From Pseudomonas parakoreensis (GTDB taxonomy: Bacteria; Pseudomonadota; Gammaproteobacteria; Pseudomonadales; Pseudomonadaceae), in NCBI RefSeq assembly GCF_021602155.1, contig NZ_BQHY01000007.1, positions 186,001 through 250,000 of the forward strand: a stretch of DNA of 64,000 nt, read 5' to 3'. How positions within the stretch are numbered: the stretch's first letter is position 1; the number at the start of each line of letters is the position of its first letter. Positions 25,044 to 34,254 of this stretch are shown here, piece after piece. The notes below the pieces were generated by a model, which saw nothing but the letters and a program-made list of their open reading frames with translations, did not search any database and had not been told where the DNA came from. The position numbers were made by a program, and so were the translations under genes.

Positions 25044-26081
25044 TCAACCCTGTTCACTCTCATACCGATCCAGCGTATCCCGCGCAATCTCCCGCCCCAG
25101 CGCGATCAGTTCCGGCGCTTTGTAGAATTCGAAAAACCGGCACACGCGCTTCGGCACGTTGATCAGGATGTCCGGCGGATAGCCGGCGATCTTGTATTGC
25201 GCCAACGAGGTCTGCATCACCTCGAAACTCTGGTTGATCAAGTCCAGCAGTGACGCCGGTCCGACGTTGTCGATGATGAACGAGCCGGTGGCGGACTTCG
25301 GCGCGCCTTCGCGCTCGGGTGCCGCTGCCGGTTGCTGACTTTCCGGTTCGCTGCCTTCCAGCCACGGGTTGATGTCCGCCGCCTCCGCACGCAGGGCTTC
25401 CTGTTCAAGCAGCAGCAATTGCTCGGCCTGTTTGCGGCGGAACGGCATCTTCGAACCCAGCGAACTGAGCAGGCTGTCAAAGCGCGAACGAAAGGCTGGC
25501 GGGCGCTGAATTACCGGCAATTTGTAATGCCGCTGGTTGGTGGCGTTGAGGTTGACCGCGATGATCAGGTCGCAGTGGCTGGACACCACCGGCACAATCG
25601 GCAACGGGTTGAGAATGCCGCCGTCCACCAGCATCCGATTGCCCTGCATCACCGGCGTGAACAGGCTGGGGATCGCCGCCGAGGCGCGCATCGCCTGATG
25701 CAGGCAGCCTTCCTGAAACCAGATTTCCTGCTGGTTGGTGAGGTCGGCGGCGACCGCGGTGTAGGGGATGCGCAGGTCTTCGATGTTGATTTCGCCGACG
25801 ATCTTGCGGATCTGTCCGAAGACCTTTTCGCCGCGAATGGCCCCGAGACGAAAGCTCACGTCTACCAGCCGCAGCACGTCCAGATAGTCGAGGGTTTCGA
25901 TCCAGTTGCGGTACTGATCGAGCTTGCCTGCCGCATAGATTCCTCCGACCACCGCCCCCATCGAACAACCGGCAATGCAGGCAATGTCGTAACCGCGTCT
26001 TTCGATCTCTTCGATGACTCCGATATGGGCATAACCCCGGGCGCCACCGGAGCCCAACACCAGTGCGACACGCTTTTTCAT
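25044..26081 (-). CDS. Patatin-like phospholipase family protein (RssA-like)
   Basis: A 345-residue patatin-domain protein. The oxyanion motif GSGGARGYAHIG is at about residue 10, the nucleophile elbow GCSMG at about 41-45, and the catalytic Asp in VDGGILNPLPI near 182. A charged C-terminal extension (EQLLLLEQEALRAEA and a Pro/Gln/Ala-rich linker) follows the catalytic domain. No signal peptide, so it is probably a cytoplasmic or membrane-associated serine acyl hydrolase of RssA type. GGAGGAAG five bases upstream decides for ATG 26081. Physiological substrate unknown. Confidence 0.9.
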   Translation of the reverse strand: MKKRVALVLGSGGARGYAHIGVIEEIERRGYDIACIAGCSMGAVVGGIYAAGKLDQYRNWIETLDYLDVLRLVDVSFRLGAIRGEKVFGQIRKIVGEINIEDLRIPYTAVAADLTNQQEIWFQEGCLHQAMRASAAIPSLFTPVMQGNRMLVDGGILNPLPIVPVVSSHCDLIIAVNLNATNQRHYKLPVIQRPPAFRSRFDSLLSSLGSKMPFRRKQAEQLLLLEQEALRAEAADINPWLEGSEPESQQPAAAPEREGAPKSATGSFIIDNVGPASLLDLINQSFEVMQTSLAQYKIAGYPPDILINVPKRVCRFFEFYKAPELIALGREIARDTLDRYESEQG

Positions 26082-26297
26082 CAAGCTTCCTCCCCGACAA
26101 GGCTTCACAATGCACCCATCCGGGGGCGGGCGACAATCGTCAGGGTCGTTCGGGGCCGCAGGCGCGTCGTTTTTCGCTACGGCGTGATCACTCGGCGCTA
26201 TGCTTTGGTCACCGCAGATTCATGGGGCGCCAAGGCACTTTTCCCGCGCCGTAACGTCTTACCTGCACGACTGTTGACCTATTTTGAGGTGTGAGTG

Positions 26298-26576
26298 ATG
26301 AAAGCCTGGATCTGTGTGCCGTTGATTGCGCTGGCATTGGCCGGTTGCGCTGGCAAGACTGCTTATCGTGACAGCTGTGGCAGTCAGCTCGATGCGGCGT
26401 GGCATGAACTGGACCTGGCCAAGGCCGAAGGTTTTGCCGGCACGGTCAGTTACTCCAAGGCGCTGTCGTTGCTGACGGCGGCCAAGACTCAACAGCAATT
26501 CGAAGGCTTCGAAGGCTGCAGCAAAAAGGCCGAGAAAGCCCGTTTCTATATTCGCGAATCTCGCGCCGGACGCTAA
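26298..26576 (+). CDS. Conserved hypothetical lipoprotein
   Basis: A 92-residue protein with a lipoprotein signal peptide ending in LALAGC (Cys17). The mature part carries two further Cys (DSCGSQL and FEGCSKK) and helical charged stretches, ending in basic residues (RFYIRESRAGR). I recognise it as a short lipoprotein conserved in Pseudomonas but know no function. GAGGT at 26286-26290 supports ATG 26298; the GTG at 26295 is less likely. Confidence 0.85.
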   Translation: MKAWICVPLIALALAGCAGKTAYRDSCGSQLDAAWHELDLAKAEGFAGTVSYSKALSLLTAAKTQQQFEGFEGCSKKAEKARFYIRESRAGR

Positions 26577-26655
26577 GCTGCTGACTTGACGCAAGGATGC
26601 GCCTGCCTTCTGACGGCAGACTCATCCTTCAAGCCATGTGAATCAGGAGCAAGTG

Positions 26656-27420
26656 ATGTCTGCGTTGGTTGACCGGTTGGTGGCTCATGTCCTGAGTCTG
26701 GAAGTGCGTTTGCTGGCCTGTCAGGCGCGCTTGACTGCGCGTACCGACCCCGAGGCGCTGCATGACTTGCGCACTACGGTACGGCGCTTGCGCAGCCTGC
26801 TTCGGCCTTTGCGCGGTTTGCCCGGGGTCGAGCAACTGGAAGGTGCGGCATCCGCGGTGGGGCAGTTGACCACGCCGTGGCGCGACCGCGAGGTGCTGGC
26901 GGCGTACCTGCTCAAGCATGATCAACCGCAAGCGGCGCAGCGGCGCATGGCGCAAATGGACGAAGCTTATCCAGCCTTGGCAGCCAGCGCCGAAGTGGCT
27001 TCGCTGCTGATCATCCTCGACGCTTTCCCGCGATTTTTGCGTGCCTCCGAGCGGCAGGGTCTGCTCAAGGGGCTGGGCAAACGCATCGAAAAACGCCTGC
27101 ACAAACAATGGAAAAAACTCGACGAGGCCCTGCACGATCCGGCCCATGACCGGCATCGTCTGCGCTTGCTGATCAAGCGCGTGCGGTATGGCATCGAAGC
27201 CTATCCGGAACTGGATCGCCTGCCTGAGCCGGCGCTGGAGCGGCTGAAGTCGGCGCAGGGTGCGCTGGGCGACTGGCACGATTGCTGGCAGTGGCTGGCG
27301 CGGGCCGAGCAGGAAAGCGATCTGCAACCCTGCGTCGCGACCTGGCAGGCGGGCCTGATCAAGGCTGAGGCCAAGGCGGATCGGGTGCTGGAAAAACTCA
27401 GTTCAGCCTGCTTCAAATAA
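26656..27420 (+). CDS. CHAD domain-containing protein
   Basis: A 254-residue all-helical CHAD protein. The conserved basic and His positions are visible: LHDLRTTVRRLRSLLRPL near residue 35, DRHRLRLLIKRVRYGIEAYP near 170, and ALGDWHDCWQW near 203. CHAD domains bind inorganic polyphosphate and are often linked to polyphosphate granules; this stand-alone version has no CYTH domain. AGGAGC six bases before ATG 26656 fixes the start. Neighbours offer no clue to a pathway. Confidence 0.88.
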   Translation: MSALVDRLVAHVLSLEVRLLACQARLTARTDPEALHDLRTTVRRLRSLLRPLRGLPGVEQLEGAASAVGQLTTPWRDREVLAAYLLKHDQPQAAQRRMAQMDEAYPALAASAEVASLLIILDAFPRFLRASERQGLLKGLGKRIEKRLHKQWKKLDEALHDPAHDRHRLRLLIKRVRYGIEAYPELDRLPEPALERLKSAQGALGDWHDCWQWLARAEQESDLQPCVATWQAGLIKAEAKADRVLEKLSSACFK

Positions 27421-27436
27421 CCTCGATATCACCCGG

Positions 27437-27516
27437 CCCCTGTAGGAGCTGCCGAAGGCTGCGATCTTTTGATTTTAAAAAACAAAGATCGCAGCCTTCG
27501 GCAGCGCCTGCAGGGG
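27437..27516. repeat. REP pair, type A
   Basis: Forward copy from 27437 (CCCCTGTAGGAGCTGCCGAA) and inverted copy ending at 27516, with a spacer of only a few A/T bases. It follows the CHAD gene directly. The second copy is slightly degenerate (GCGCCTGCAG). Confidence 0.88.
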
Positions 27517-27640
27517 TTTTGTTTGAATGGGAAATCGGGGTAAGGCCTTTCTGTCAGTCCATTTGACCGGAATAGACGCTGCGGCGCTCTGCCATGCTGG
27601 TTAAGATCGCTGCATTCCTTTTTCGCTTGCCGAGGTTGTC

Positions 27641-28435
27641 ATGCGCTTTTCCGATCTGCTCGAGGCGGTTCGTCGCCAGCCAGAAGTGACCATTCCCGCC
27701 GAGTGGGGTCAGGGCCGGGCCAGTTTTGGCGGCCTGGTCGCGGCGTTGCAATACGAAACCATGCGCGCGAAGGTGCCGGCCGATCGCCCGGTGCGTTCGT
27801 TGGCGATCACCTTTGTCGGCCCGGTCGAGCCGGACGTTCCGGTGCGTTTCGAAGTCGATGTGCTGCGTGAAGGCAAAGCAGTCAGCCAAGTGCTGGGCCG
27901 TGCCCTGCAGAACGGTCAGGTGGTGACGATTGTGCAAGGCAGCTTCGGTGCTTCGCGGCCTTCGGAAGTCGCGGTGGCGGCCTATCCGGCAGCCGAGATG
28001 AAGCACTGGGACGAATGCCAGGAGTTGCCCTATATCAAAGGCGTGACCCCGGAGTTCATGCGGCACCTGGCGATGCGCTGGAGTGTCGGCGGCATGCCGT
28101 TCACTGGCAATAAATCGCGGCAGATGGGCGGCTGGGTGCGCTTGCGTGGGGACGTCAAGGAAGAACCGGTCAATGAAGCGCATCTGCTGGCGCTGGTGGA
28201 TGCCTGGCCTCCGGCACTGTTGCCGTATCTGAAGAAACCGGCGCCGGGCAGCACGTTGACCTGGACCATTGAATTCGTGCAGCCGTTACGCGACTTGAGC
28301 ACCCTGGACTGGTGCAAATACCTGGCGGATATCGAGTACGCGGCTGATGGTTACGGCCATGTGGCCGCCAAGCTGTGGAGCTCGGAGGGGGAGTTGATCG
28401 CCATGAGTCGCCAGACCGTGACGATTTTTGCCTGA
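27641..28435 (+). CDS. Thioesterase family protein (acyl-CoA thioesterase, double hotdog)
   Basis: A 264-residue protein matching the acyl-CoA thioesterase-like family with two hotdog halves: SFGGLVAALQYETMRAKVP with VRSLAITFVGPV in the first, and LALVDAWPPALLPYLKKPAP with LTWTIEFVQPL in the second. It ends in SRQTVTIFA, typical of the TesB-like family. It probably hydrolyses fatty acyl-CoA in the cytoplasm; the chain length is unknown. GAGG six bases before the ATG. It is convergent with the Mpo1-like gene, and both stops lie within a CTGAGT/ACTCAG palindrome. Confidence 0.87.
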   Translation: MRFSDLLEAVRRQPEVTIPAEWGQGRASFGGLVAALQYETMRAKVPADRPVRSLAITFVGPVEPDVPVRFEVDVLREGKAVSQVLGRALQNGQVVTIVQGSFGASRPSEVAVAAYPAAEMKHWDECQELPYIKGVTPEFMRHLAMRWSVGGMPFTGNKSRQMGGWVRLRGDVKEEPVNEAHLLALVDAWPPALLPYLKKPAPGSTLTWTIEFVQPLRDLSTLDWCKYLADIEYAADGYGHVAAKLWSSEGELIAMSRQTVTIFA

Positions 28436-28440
28436 GTCAC

Positions 28441-28806
28441 TCAGTGCCGACGATGGCGCTCCCGCCAGGCGCGCCACCAGCCGCCACTGAGGAAAAACCG
28501 TGGAAAGGTCAGGAACTGCTCGACCAGCAAGCGCGACACGGCATCTTTGCGATCACTGAACGGCTCGGAGGCTTGCGCCTCCAGGCTGTGGCCATGGCGC
28601 TGCAAACCCAGCGCCGCGACAATCCCGATTACGCCGATGGCGACACTGGCCAGGCTCAGGCTGAACACTCCGGACACGATCAACAGAAATGCGACGATGA
28701 ACAACGGCACGGCGATCAGGTGCAACACCAGATTGGTCGGGTGCTGGTGATTGTTCGGGTACGCGCGCCATTGCCACGCGGGAAGGTTGGGATGACGTTT
28801 GCCCAT
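28441..28806 (-). CDS. Mpo1-like (DUF962) membrane protein
   Basis: A 121-residue protein with two hydrophobic segments (LVLHLIAVPLFIVAFLLIVS and LSLASVAIGVIGIVAALGLQ). The pattern YPNNHQHPTNLVLHLIAVP with conserved His residues and a later HGHSLEAQ resembles the DUF962/Mpo1 family; yeast Mpo1 is an Fe(II)-dependent dioxygenase acting on 2-hydroxy fatty acids. Function in Pseudomonas is not established. GAGGAG eight bases upstream supports ATG 28806 over ATG 28827 or 28878. Confidence 0.75.
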   Translation of the reverse strand: MGKRHPNLPAWQWRAYPNNHQHPTNLVLHLIAVPLFIVAFLLIVSGVFSLSLASVAIGVIGIVAALGLQRHGHSLEAQASEPFSDRKDAVSRLLVEQFLTFPRFFLSGGWWRAWRERHRRH

Positions 28807-28911
28807 GTTGACTACTCCTCGATCCATGTTGAACACATGCTTGAAGAATAGGCCGGGGCGGGTGGGGCGGCGAATCAAGGTTGGCTATTGGCATCATAGT
28901 AATGGTGAACA

Positions 28912-28990
28912 AAAAAAGATCGCAGCCTTCGGCAGCTCCTACATTGAAATGCGTATACCTGTAGGAGCTGCCGAAGGCTGCGATCTTTTG
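28912..28990. repeat. REP pair, type A, opposite internal orientation
   Basis: Reverse copy at 28912-28944 and forward copy at 28959-28990. Unlike the other type A pairs, the GATC ends point outwards and the TGTAGG ends face each other. It lies between the Mpo1-like gene and the end of the MCP gene. Confidence 0.88.
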
Positions 28991-28994
28991 ATCT

Positions 28995-30476
28995 TCAGAG
29001 TTTCAACTGCCCGATTGCCTTGTTGAGCTCCCCGGCCAACGTCGCCAACTCATTACTGGTGGTCGCCGAATCCACGGTCTGCTGCACGGTGTTTTCGGTC
29101 ACATCACGAATGCTCACCACTGCCCGATTCATCTCTTCCGCCACTTGGCTCTGCTGCTCGGCCGCCACCGCAATCTGCGTGTTGCTCTCGCGCATCTGCG
29201 CCACGGCGCCAGTGATTTCCGCCAGCGCCTCGCCAGCCTCCTGTGCCTGCTGCACGCAGTCGTCGGCCTTGTACGAACTCTCCTGCATGAAGTCCACCGC
29301 ATCGCGGGTGCCGGCCTGCAGCGCCGAGACCATGGTGGTGATTTCATCGGTGGAGGTCTGCACGCGTTTCGCCAGGTTGCGCACCTCATCGGCGACTACC
29401 GCAAAACCGCGGCCCATCTCGCCGGCACGGGCTGCTTCGATGGCGGCGTTCAGCGCCAGCAGGTTGGTTTGCTCGGCGATGCTGTGAATCACGCTGACCA
29501 CGCCGTTGATCTTCTGGCTGTCTTCGGCCAGGCGCTGGATCATTTCGGCGGTCTGCTGCACGCCGCTGGAGAGTCCGGCAATCGATTGCTGTACGCGACT
29601 GACCACTTGCTGACCGCTGCCGGCCAGACCATCGGCGGTCTGCGACAGATCGCGGGTGGCGCCGGCGTGCTGGGCGATGTGATAAACCGTGGCGGTCATC
29701 TCGTTGATTGCGGTGGCGGCCTGATCGGTTTCGCTCTGTTGGCCGAGCATGCCGTGGCGCACTTCGTTCATGCTCGCCGCCAGGCGCGCGGCACCGACGT
29801 CGAGTTGTCGCGCAGTGTTGGCGACGGTGGTGACCACCCGTTGGTAACCGGCCTGCATCGCGTTGAACGCGTTGGCCATCTGCCCGACTTCGTCCTTGCA
29901 CGCCAGCGGCACGCGAGCCGAGAGGTCACCGCTTTTCTCCACATGCAGCATCACGTCTTTCAATGTGTTGAGTTGGCTGAGCAGGAAGCGGATCAGCAGT
30001 TGCGAAGCGCCGAGCATGGCCAGCATCAGGATGAACACTGCCACCGCGTAGTTGGCAAAACGTTCACTGAACACTTGCGCCAGGCTTGGACCATAGGCAA
30101 TGACTGCCACCTGCTGGCCGTCGGCACGGCTGAACACTTCGGCGCCCATTAACGGGTTATTGCCGAACAATGGCAGGTGATTGATTTCGTTCCAGCCGTT
30201 GTTGTCACTGATCTCCAGCACCGGCTGATCGTTGAGGCGCGGCGCCTCCCCGCGTTTGAAGGTCAGAATCTGATCAGCCTTGGGCAATGCCTGCCCGGCC
30301 GGCCAGGCCTTGAGCAATTGTGCCTGGGCCTGGGCGGAGGCCTGCGCCGCGTGGCTGCGCGCCTGCTGTTCCAGTTGCACGGCGTACAGCACCAGCAACA
30401 GAGTGGTGACGAAGGCGACCGCGTTGACCGCCCAGAATTTGTATTTCAGCGAGATATTGCTAAGCCAGGCACCCAT
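28995..30476 (-). CDS. Methyl-accepting chemotaxis protein
   Basis: A 493-residue transducer. Membrane segment 1 is at about 12-32 ([20 protein letters not shown]), followed by a short periplasmic domain of about 115 residues without a family I recognise, segment 2 at about 155-175, a HAMP domain, and a long coiled-coil signalling domain. The hairpin tip is present ([37 protein letters not shown]). No CheR-tethering pentapeptide is seen at the C-terminus (ends GQLKL). ATG 30476 is preceded by a weak AGAGAAG. Ligand unknown. tatD lies upstream on the same strand but a REP pair separates them. Confidence 0.93.
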   Translation of the reverse strand: MGAWLSNISLKYKFWAVNAVAFVTTLLLVLYAVQLEQQARSHAAQASAQAQAQLLKAWPAGQALPKADQILTFKRGEAPRLNDQPVLEISDNNGWNEINHLPLFGNNPLMGAEVFSRADGQQVAVIAYGPSLAQVFSERFANYAVAVFILMLAMLGASQLLIRFLLSQLNTLKDVMLHVEKSGDLSARVPLACKDEVGQMANAFNAMQAGYQRVVTTVANTARQLDVGAARLAASMNEVRHGMLGQQSETDQAATAINEMTATVYHIAQHAGATRDLSQTADGLAGSGQQVVSRVQQSIAGLSSGVQQTAEMIQRLAEDSQKINGVVSVIHSIAEQTNLLALNAAIEAARAGEMGRGFAVVADEVRNLAKRVQTSTDEITTMVSALQAGTRDAVDFMQESSYKADDCVQQAQEAGEALAEITGAVAQMRESNTQIAVAAEQQSQVAEEMNRAVVSIRDVTENTVQQTVDSATTSNELATLAGELNKAIGQLKL

Positions 30477-30577
30477 GGAGGTCTTCTCTGATAGCGGAAA
30501 CAGTTTTGGCAAGGTGCCAGCATTGTGCCGCTATGCAGATCTGCGGATCTTGATACACATCAAAAGAACGCATTCCC

Positions 30578-30671
30578 CCTGTGGGAGCGAGCCTGCTCGT
30601 GAAGAGGGCGTGTCAGCCAACACCCATGCCATCTGAACCACGGCTTTCGCGAGCAGGCTCGCTCCCACAGG
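30578..30671. repeat. REP pair, type B, overlapping the tatD 3' end
   Basis: Forward copy 30578-30608 and inverted copy 30643-30671. The second copy lies inside the tatD reading frame (stop at 30613-30615) and encodes part of its C-terminal tail. Confidence 0.88.
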
Positions 30672-31491
30672 AGAATTTCGGTGTGTCAGGGAAGGGCGGG
30701 AGGTTGAAGAACGCACGGGCACACGCGGTGGTGTGCACCGCCAGGTCTTCCTCGCTCTCGCCTCGGTGCAACGCCACTTCGCGCAATACTTCGGTCAGAT
30801 ACGCCGGCTCATTGCGGCCGTTCTTCGGCTTTGGCCGCAGGGTGCGGGGCAGCAGGTACGGCGCGTCGCTTTCGAGCATCAGTCGTCCGCGTTTGATCTC
30901 CTTGACCAGCGAGTGCAGGTGCGTGCCGCGGCGCTCGTCGCAGATCCAGCCGGTAATGCCGATGTGCAGATCCAGATCCAGGTAACTGAACAAGGCTTTC
31001 TGCTCGCCGGTAAAGCAGTGCACCACAGCGGCGGGCAGTTGATCACGAAAGTCCCGGAGGATTTCCAGCAGACGCTGACTTGCATCCCGCTCATGCAGGA
31101 ACACCGGCAACTGCAGTTCTACCGCCAGCGCCAGATGTTCTTCGAGGACTTTTTCCTGTTGCGGACGTGGCGAGAAATCACGGTTGAAATCCAGCCCGCA
31201 TTCACCCACGGCGACCACGTTTGGCTCGTGCAGCAGACTGCGCAACCGGCGCGCGCTGTCAGCATTCCAGTCACTGGCCGAATGCGGGTGAATGCCGGCG
31301 GTGGCGAACAGCTGTTGGCCACCGTCATCCAGTTGCCAGCATAGCTCCAGCGCCTGTTCGCTACCTTCGACGCTGGTGCCGGTCAGCACCAGTTGGCAGA
31401 CCCCGGCGGCGTAGGCGCGGTCGAGCACGGCCTGATGTTTTTCAGCAAAACCGGGGTTGGTCAGGTTGACGCCGATATCGATGAGTTGCAT
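30613..31491 (-). CDS. tatD: TatD family metal-dependent DNase
   Basis: A 292-residue TIM-barrel hydrolase of the TatD family. Metal-site motifs are [15 protein letters not shown] at the start, [42 protein letters not shown] and [10 protein letters not shown]. TatD enzymes are Mg2+-dependent 3'-5' exonucleases. GAGGTAG upstream supports ATG 31491. The last 20 or so residues ([11 protein letters not shown] region) are translated from a type B REP, so the protein is slightly longer than usual and its C-terminus is probably an acquired tail. Confidence 0.92.
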   Translation of the reverse strand: MQLIDIGVNLTNPGFAEKHQAVLDRAYAAGVCQLVLTGTSVEGSEQALELCWQLDDGGQQLFATAGIHPHSASDWNADSARRLRSLLHEPNVVAVGECGLDFNRDFSPRPQQEKVLEEHLALAVELQLPVFLHERDASQRLLEILRDFRDQLPAAVVHCFTGEQKALFSYLDLDLHIGITGWICDERRGTHLHSLVKEIKRGRLMLESDAPYLLPRTLRPKPKNGRNEPAYLTEVLREVALHRGESEEDLAVHTTACARAFFNLPPFPDTPKFSCGSEPARESRGSDGMGVG

Positions 31492-31728
31492 GGTTCTACC
31501 TCGGGCCGAAGGCCGGAAAGCATACCAGAGCTGTAGATTTATAAGAAAAGCCAAGAACTACAAAGAGTTATAGCTGTCTTTTGATGCCGTGACAGAGCCC
31601 GGGTTGGCGGATAAGCCATCACTGTGCCAGTCTCTCGCACTTTGCCAGCGCTCCAGGCGCTCTGTTTTCGTCGGCGATTTCGACCGTTCAGCGGTTAAAA
31701 AACGCCCCGTATTCTTTCCGGAGAGTGG

Positions 31729-33150
31729 ATGCATCGTCCCTCGGTTTTGCTCCTGTTGTGTGCGTCGCTGCTATTGCCGATAACGGCGGTTGCGCGCTTG
31801 CCCGGGCCACAGCAAGCCGTGCCGGCCGCCAAGGTCCGAGACCTGTCGGAGATACGCAGCAGCCGCGTATTGCGAGTGCTGGTCAACCAGAGTCGCAACA
31901 GCTCCGGAGAAGTCCAAGGCCAGGCCATCGGGGTCGAATACCATCGCCTGCGCGCCTTCGAGCAATACCTCAATGGCCACGCCCGCGACGGCCAGGAAGT
32001 CACTCTCAAGATCATTCCCAAAGCCAAGGATCAACTGCTCGGCGCGTTGCAACGCGGCGAAGGCGACCTGGTGGCGCCCGGCGAGCTGCTTGATTTGCAG
32101 CCGGGCCACGCGGTTGCCAGCAGTGAGCCGATCGCCAGCAACGTGCCGCTGGTGCTGGTCGGGATCAAGGGCGAGCGTCGTTACACCAAGGTCGAGCAGC
32201 TTTCCGGCAAGACCCTGGCCTTGCCCACCGGCAGTGCGGCAGGGGACGCGGTTAGCCAGCTCAATCAGAAACTGGCGCTGCACAAACTGGCACCGATCAA
32301 GATCGAATGGGTCGATCCGACGCTGGCGGTCGAGGACGTGCTGGAGATGGTGCAGGGCGGAATCTTCCACCTGACTATCGTTGAGCAACCGATCGCCGAG
32401 CGCTGGGGCAAGATCCTGCCCAAGCTGCGTTTTGACCGGCAATTGATGATCAGTGAACCGGGTGAGGAGTACTGGTTCGTGCGTCGTGATGCCTCGATGC
32501 TGCGGGCGAGCATTGATCGCTTCCTCGGCGGCTACAAGAAACCGGCGAACGAGGATGCCGAATTTTTGCGGATCTATCGGCGCCTCTACCAAGTGCACTA
32601 TCCGTTGGCCAAGGCTGACCGTCAGCGTCTGGAAAAACTGCGCCCGACGCTGCAAAAACACGCCGATGCGCAGAACATGGACTGGCTGAACCTGGCGGCG
32701 CTGGCCTTCAAGGAGTCGGCCCTGCAACCCGGCGCCCGCAGCGGCAGCGGCCCGACCGGGTTGATGCAGATCACCCCGTCCGCGGCGCAGCGGGTCGGTG
32801 TGAACAACATCCAGAATCTCGATGCGAATGTGCAGGCCGGGGCCAAGTATCTGGCGATGATCCGTCGCAAGTTTTTCAACAGTCCGAAACTCAATGAGCG
32901 CGAGCGCATGGCGTTCACCCTGGCCGCTTACAACATCGGTCCGGAACGGGTGCAAGGCATGCGCGCCGAGGCTCGGCGGCGCGGGCTGAATCCCAACCAG
33001 TGGTTTTTTCAGGTCGAGCGCATCGCCATGGAGCAGGTGGGCATGGGCCCCGTCAGCTATGTTAATAGCGTGAACAAGTACTACCTGGCGTTCGACCGGG
33101 AGCGGGAGTCACTGGAGCCCCGGGAACAGAAAGTCGCCTCACGTAAATGA
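31729..33150 (+). CDS. Membrane-bound lytic murein transglycosylase F-like (MltF family)
   Basis: A 473-residue periplasmic protein. A signal peptide of about 22 residues precedes a periplasmic solute-binding-like domain (about 45-275; VRDLSEIRSSRVLRVLVNQS) and a C-terminal lysozyme-like SLT domain with the catalytic Glu329 in AFKESALQPGARSGSGPTG, followed by LMQITPSA and the AYNIGPERV motif. It cleaves peptidoglycan to 1,6-anhydromuropeptides, and the N-terminal domain is the MltF-type regulatory module. No lipobox, so outer-membrane lipidation is unlikely. GGAGAG precedes the ATG. Confidence 0.9.
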   Translation: MHRPSVLLLLCASLLLPITAVARLPGPQQAVPAAKVRDLSEIRSSRVLRVLVNQSRNSSGEVQGQAIGVEYHRLRAFEQYLNGHARDGQEVTLKIIPKAKDQLLGALQRGEGDLVAPGELLDLQPGHAVASSEPIASNVPLVLVGIKGERRYTKVEQLSGKTLALPTGSAAGDAVSQLNQKLALHKLAPIKIEWVDPTLAVEDVLEMVQGGIFHLTIVEQPIAERWGKILPKLRFDRQLMISEPGEEYWFVRRDASMLRASIDRFLGGYKKPANEDAEFLRIYRRLYQVHYPLAKADRQRLEKLRPTLQKHADAQNMDWLNLAALAFKESALQPGARSGSGPTGLMQITPSAAQRVGVNNIQNLDANVQAGAKYLAMIRRKFFNSPKLNERERMAFTLAAYNIGPERVQGMRAEARRRGLNPNQWFFQVERIAMEQVGMGPVSYVNSVNKYYLAFDRERESLEPREQKVASRK

Positions 33151-33187
33151 TCAAATAATTTGATTGTTATGGCGGAATAATTGCGCT

Positions 33188-33217
33188 TTTAACATGAATT
33201 TAACTGATTAATATAGC
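33188..33217 (+). promoter_or_regulatory. Possible sigma70 promoter of doxX-like gene
   Basis: TTTAAC (33188-33193) and TATAGC (33212-33217) with an 18-base spacer in an AT-rich stretch about 40 bases before the doxX-like start. Each box is a moderate match. Confidence 0.3.
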
Positions 33218-33258
33218 GGCCAATCCCAACACACTTCTCGCAAAACAAGGAATGCCCC

Positions 33259-33693
33259 ATGAGCTCACTGATCAACAAGGTTCTGTTCACCCGCGCCGGT
33301 TACGGCCTGACCATTCTGCGTATCGCGGTCGGCGTGATCTTCGCCGCCCACGGTTCGCAAAAACTCTTTGGTCTGTTTGGCGGTTACGGTCTGGCAGGCA
33401 CCGCGCAGTACATGGACAGCATCGGTCTGCACCCGGGTTACCTGATGGCCACATTGGCCGGCGGTACTGAGTTTTTTGCCGGTCTGGCGTTGATCATCGG
33501 CCTGCTGGTGCGCCCGGCGGCGCTGGGCCTGACCTTCCTGTCGCTGGTGGCGATCTTCACCGTGCACATCAGCAATGGTCTGTTCATGGCCAACAACGGT
33601 TACGAGTTTGCCCTGGCGCTGCTCGGTGGCAGCCTCGCGGTGATGATCGAGGGCGCCGGCAAGCTGTCGGTGGATCGCGCCATCGCCGGTTGA
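33259..33693 (+). CDS. DoxX family membrane protein
   Basis: A 144-residue protein with four predicted membrane segments. The DoxX signature is clear: GLTILRIAVGVIFAAHGSQK, LFGLFGGYGLAGTAQYM, LAGGTEFFAGLALIIGLLVR, and FVALL-type last segment (NNGYEFALALLGGSLAVMIE). DoxX-family proteins are of uncertain function; some act in thiosulfate oxidation or oxidative stress with other membrane proteins, but no partner is here. AAGGA precedes ATG 33259. Monocistronic, closed by a strong terminator. Confidence 0.92.
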   Translation: MSSLINKVLFTRAGYGLTILRIAVGVIFAAHGSQKLFGLFGGYGLAGTAQYMDSIGLHPGYLMATLAGGTEFFAGLALIIGLLVRPAALGLTFLSLVAIFTVHISNGLFMANNGYEFALALLGGSLAVMIEGAGKLSVDRAIAG

Positions 33694-33710
33694 GCGCTCT
33701 GGATCAAGCA

Positions 33711-33738
33711 AAAGGCCCGCATTGTGCGGGCCTTTTTT
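33711..33738 (+). terminator. Intrinsic terminator after doxX-like gene
   Basis: Hairpin AAAGGCCCGC/GCGGGCCTTT (33711-33720 and 33726-33735) with a run of seven T. Confidence 0.9.
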
Positions 33739-33942
33739 TGTTGTGGCTGATTCTTGACACTCATCGGTCACGTTCTCTAGGATGTTGCACATGCGCCGAT
33801 TTAAACAGCTACTTGCGGGGCGCCAGGTGACTCAGACAGTTGCCGTCAGAAGCCGGAACAGGGCTTCGAAATACCGCTAAAGCGCTGGTTCGGTGTTGCC
33901 TCTCACCTGCCATGCAGACTTTTGAGGCAGAGACACGACACG

Positions 33943-34251
33943 ATGAATGCACTACGCCCTCCAGCACGTCCCGCGCCGATCACGGCACATATCACCCAAC
34001 GCAATCCAAAAATCCTGCTTGGCGGCAAACACCAGCCGACGCTGTTGCGTTATCTGGATGGCTGGCCACGTCGCAGCGGCGGTCCTGCCGCGTTCCTGAT
34101 CCAGTTTGTTGAAGACGGCGAGTCGCTGGCGCGCTTTGCCAGTGACAGTTTTGACCTCGCCGTGATTCAGGCGCCGAGCGCTGAAGACGCGCCAGAAATG
34201 ATCAAGCAACTGACCCGCGTTGCGCGGCAGGGACTGATCACGCGCCGCTGA
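33943..34251 (+). CDS. Conserved hypothetical protein, methyltransferase-remnant-like
   Basis: A 102-residue protein I do not recognise. The C-terminal half (FVEDGESLARFASDSFDLAV, then IKQLTRVARQGLITRR) resembles motifs II to IV of class I SAM methyltransferases, where FDLV is followed by a helix ending RVLRPGG-like; the SAM-binding GxGxG motif is missing, so it would be a degenerate relative (inference). ATG 33943 is chosen as the best start; its SD is weak. The upstream segment 33780-33940 has no gene. It is convergent with greB, leaving 3 bases between stops. Confidence 0.6.
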   Translation: MNALRPPARPAPITAHITQRNPKILLGGKHQPTLLRYLDGWPRRSGGPAAFLIQFVEDGESLARFASDSFDLAVIQAPSAEDAPEMIKQLTRVARQGLITRR

Positions 34252-34254
34252 GCG

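Noticed and set aside
28432-28444. CTGAGTCACTCAG palindrome holding both convergent stop codons
   Set aside because: A 13-bp palindrome at convergent stops can arise by chance from two TGA codons; no terminator features.
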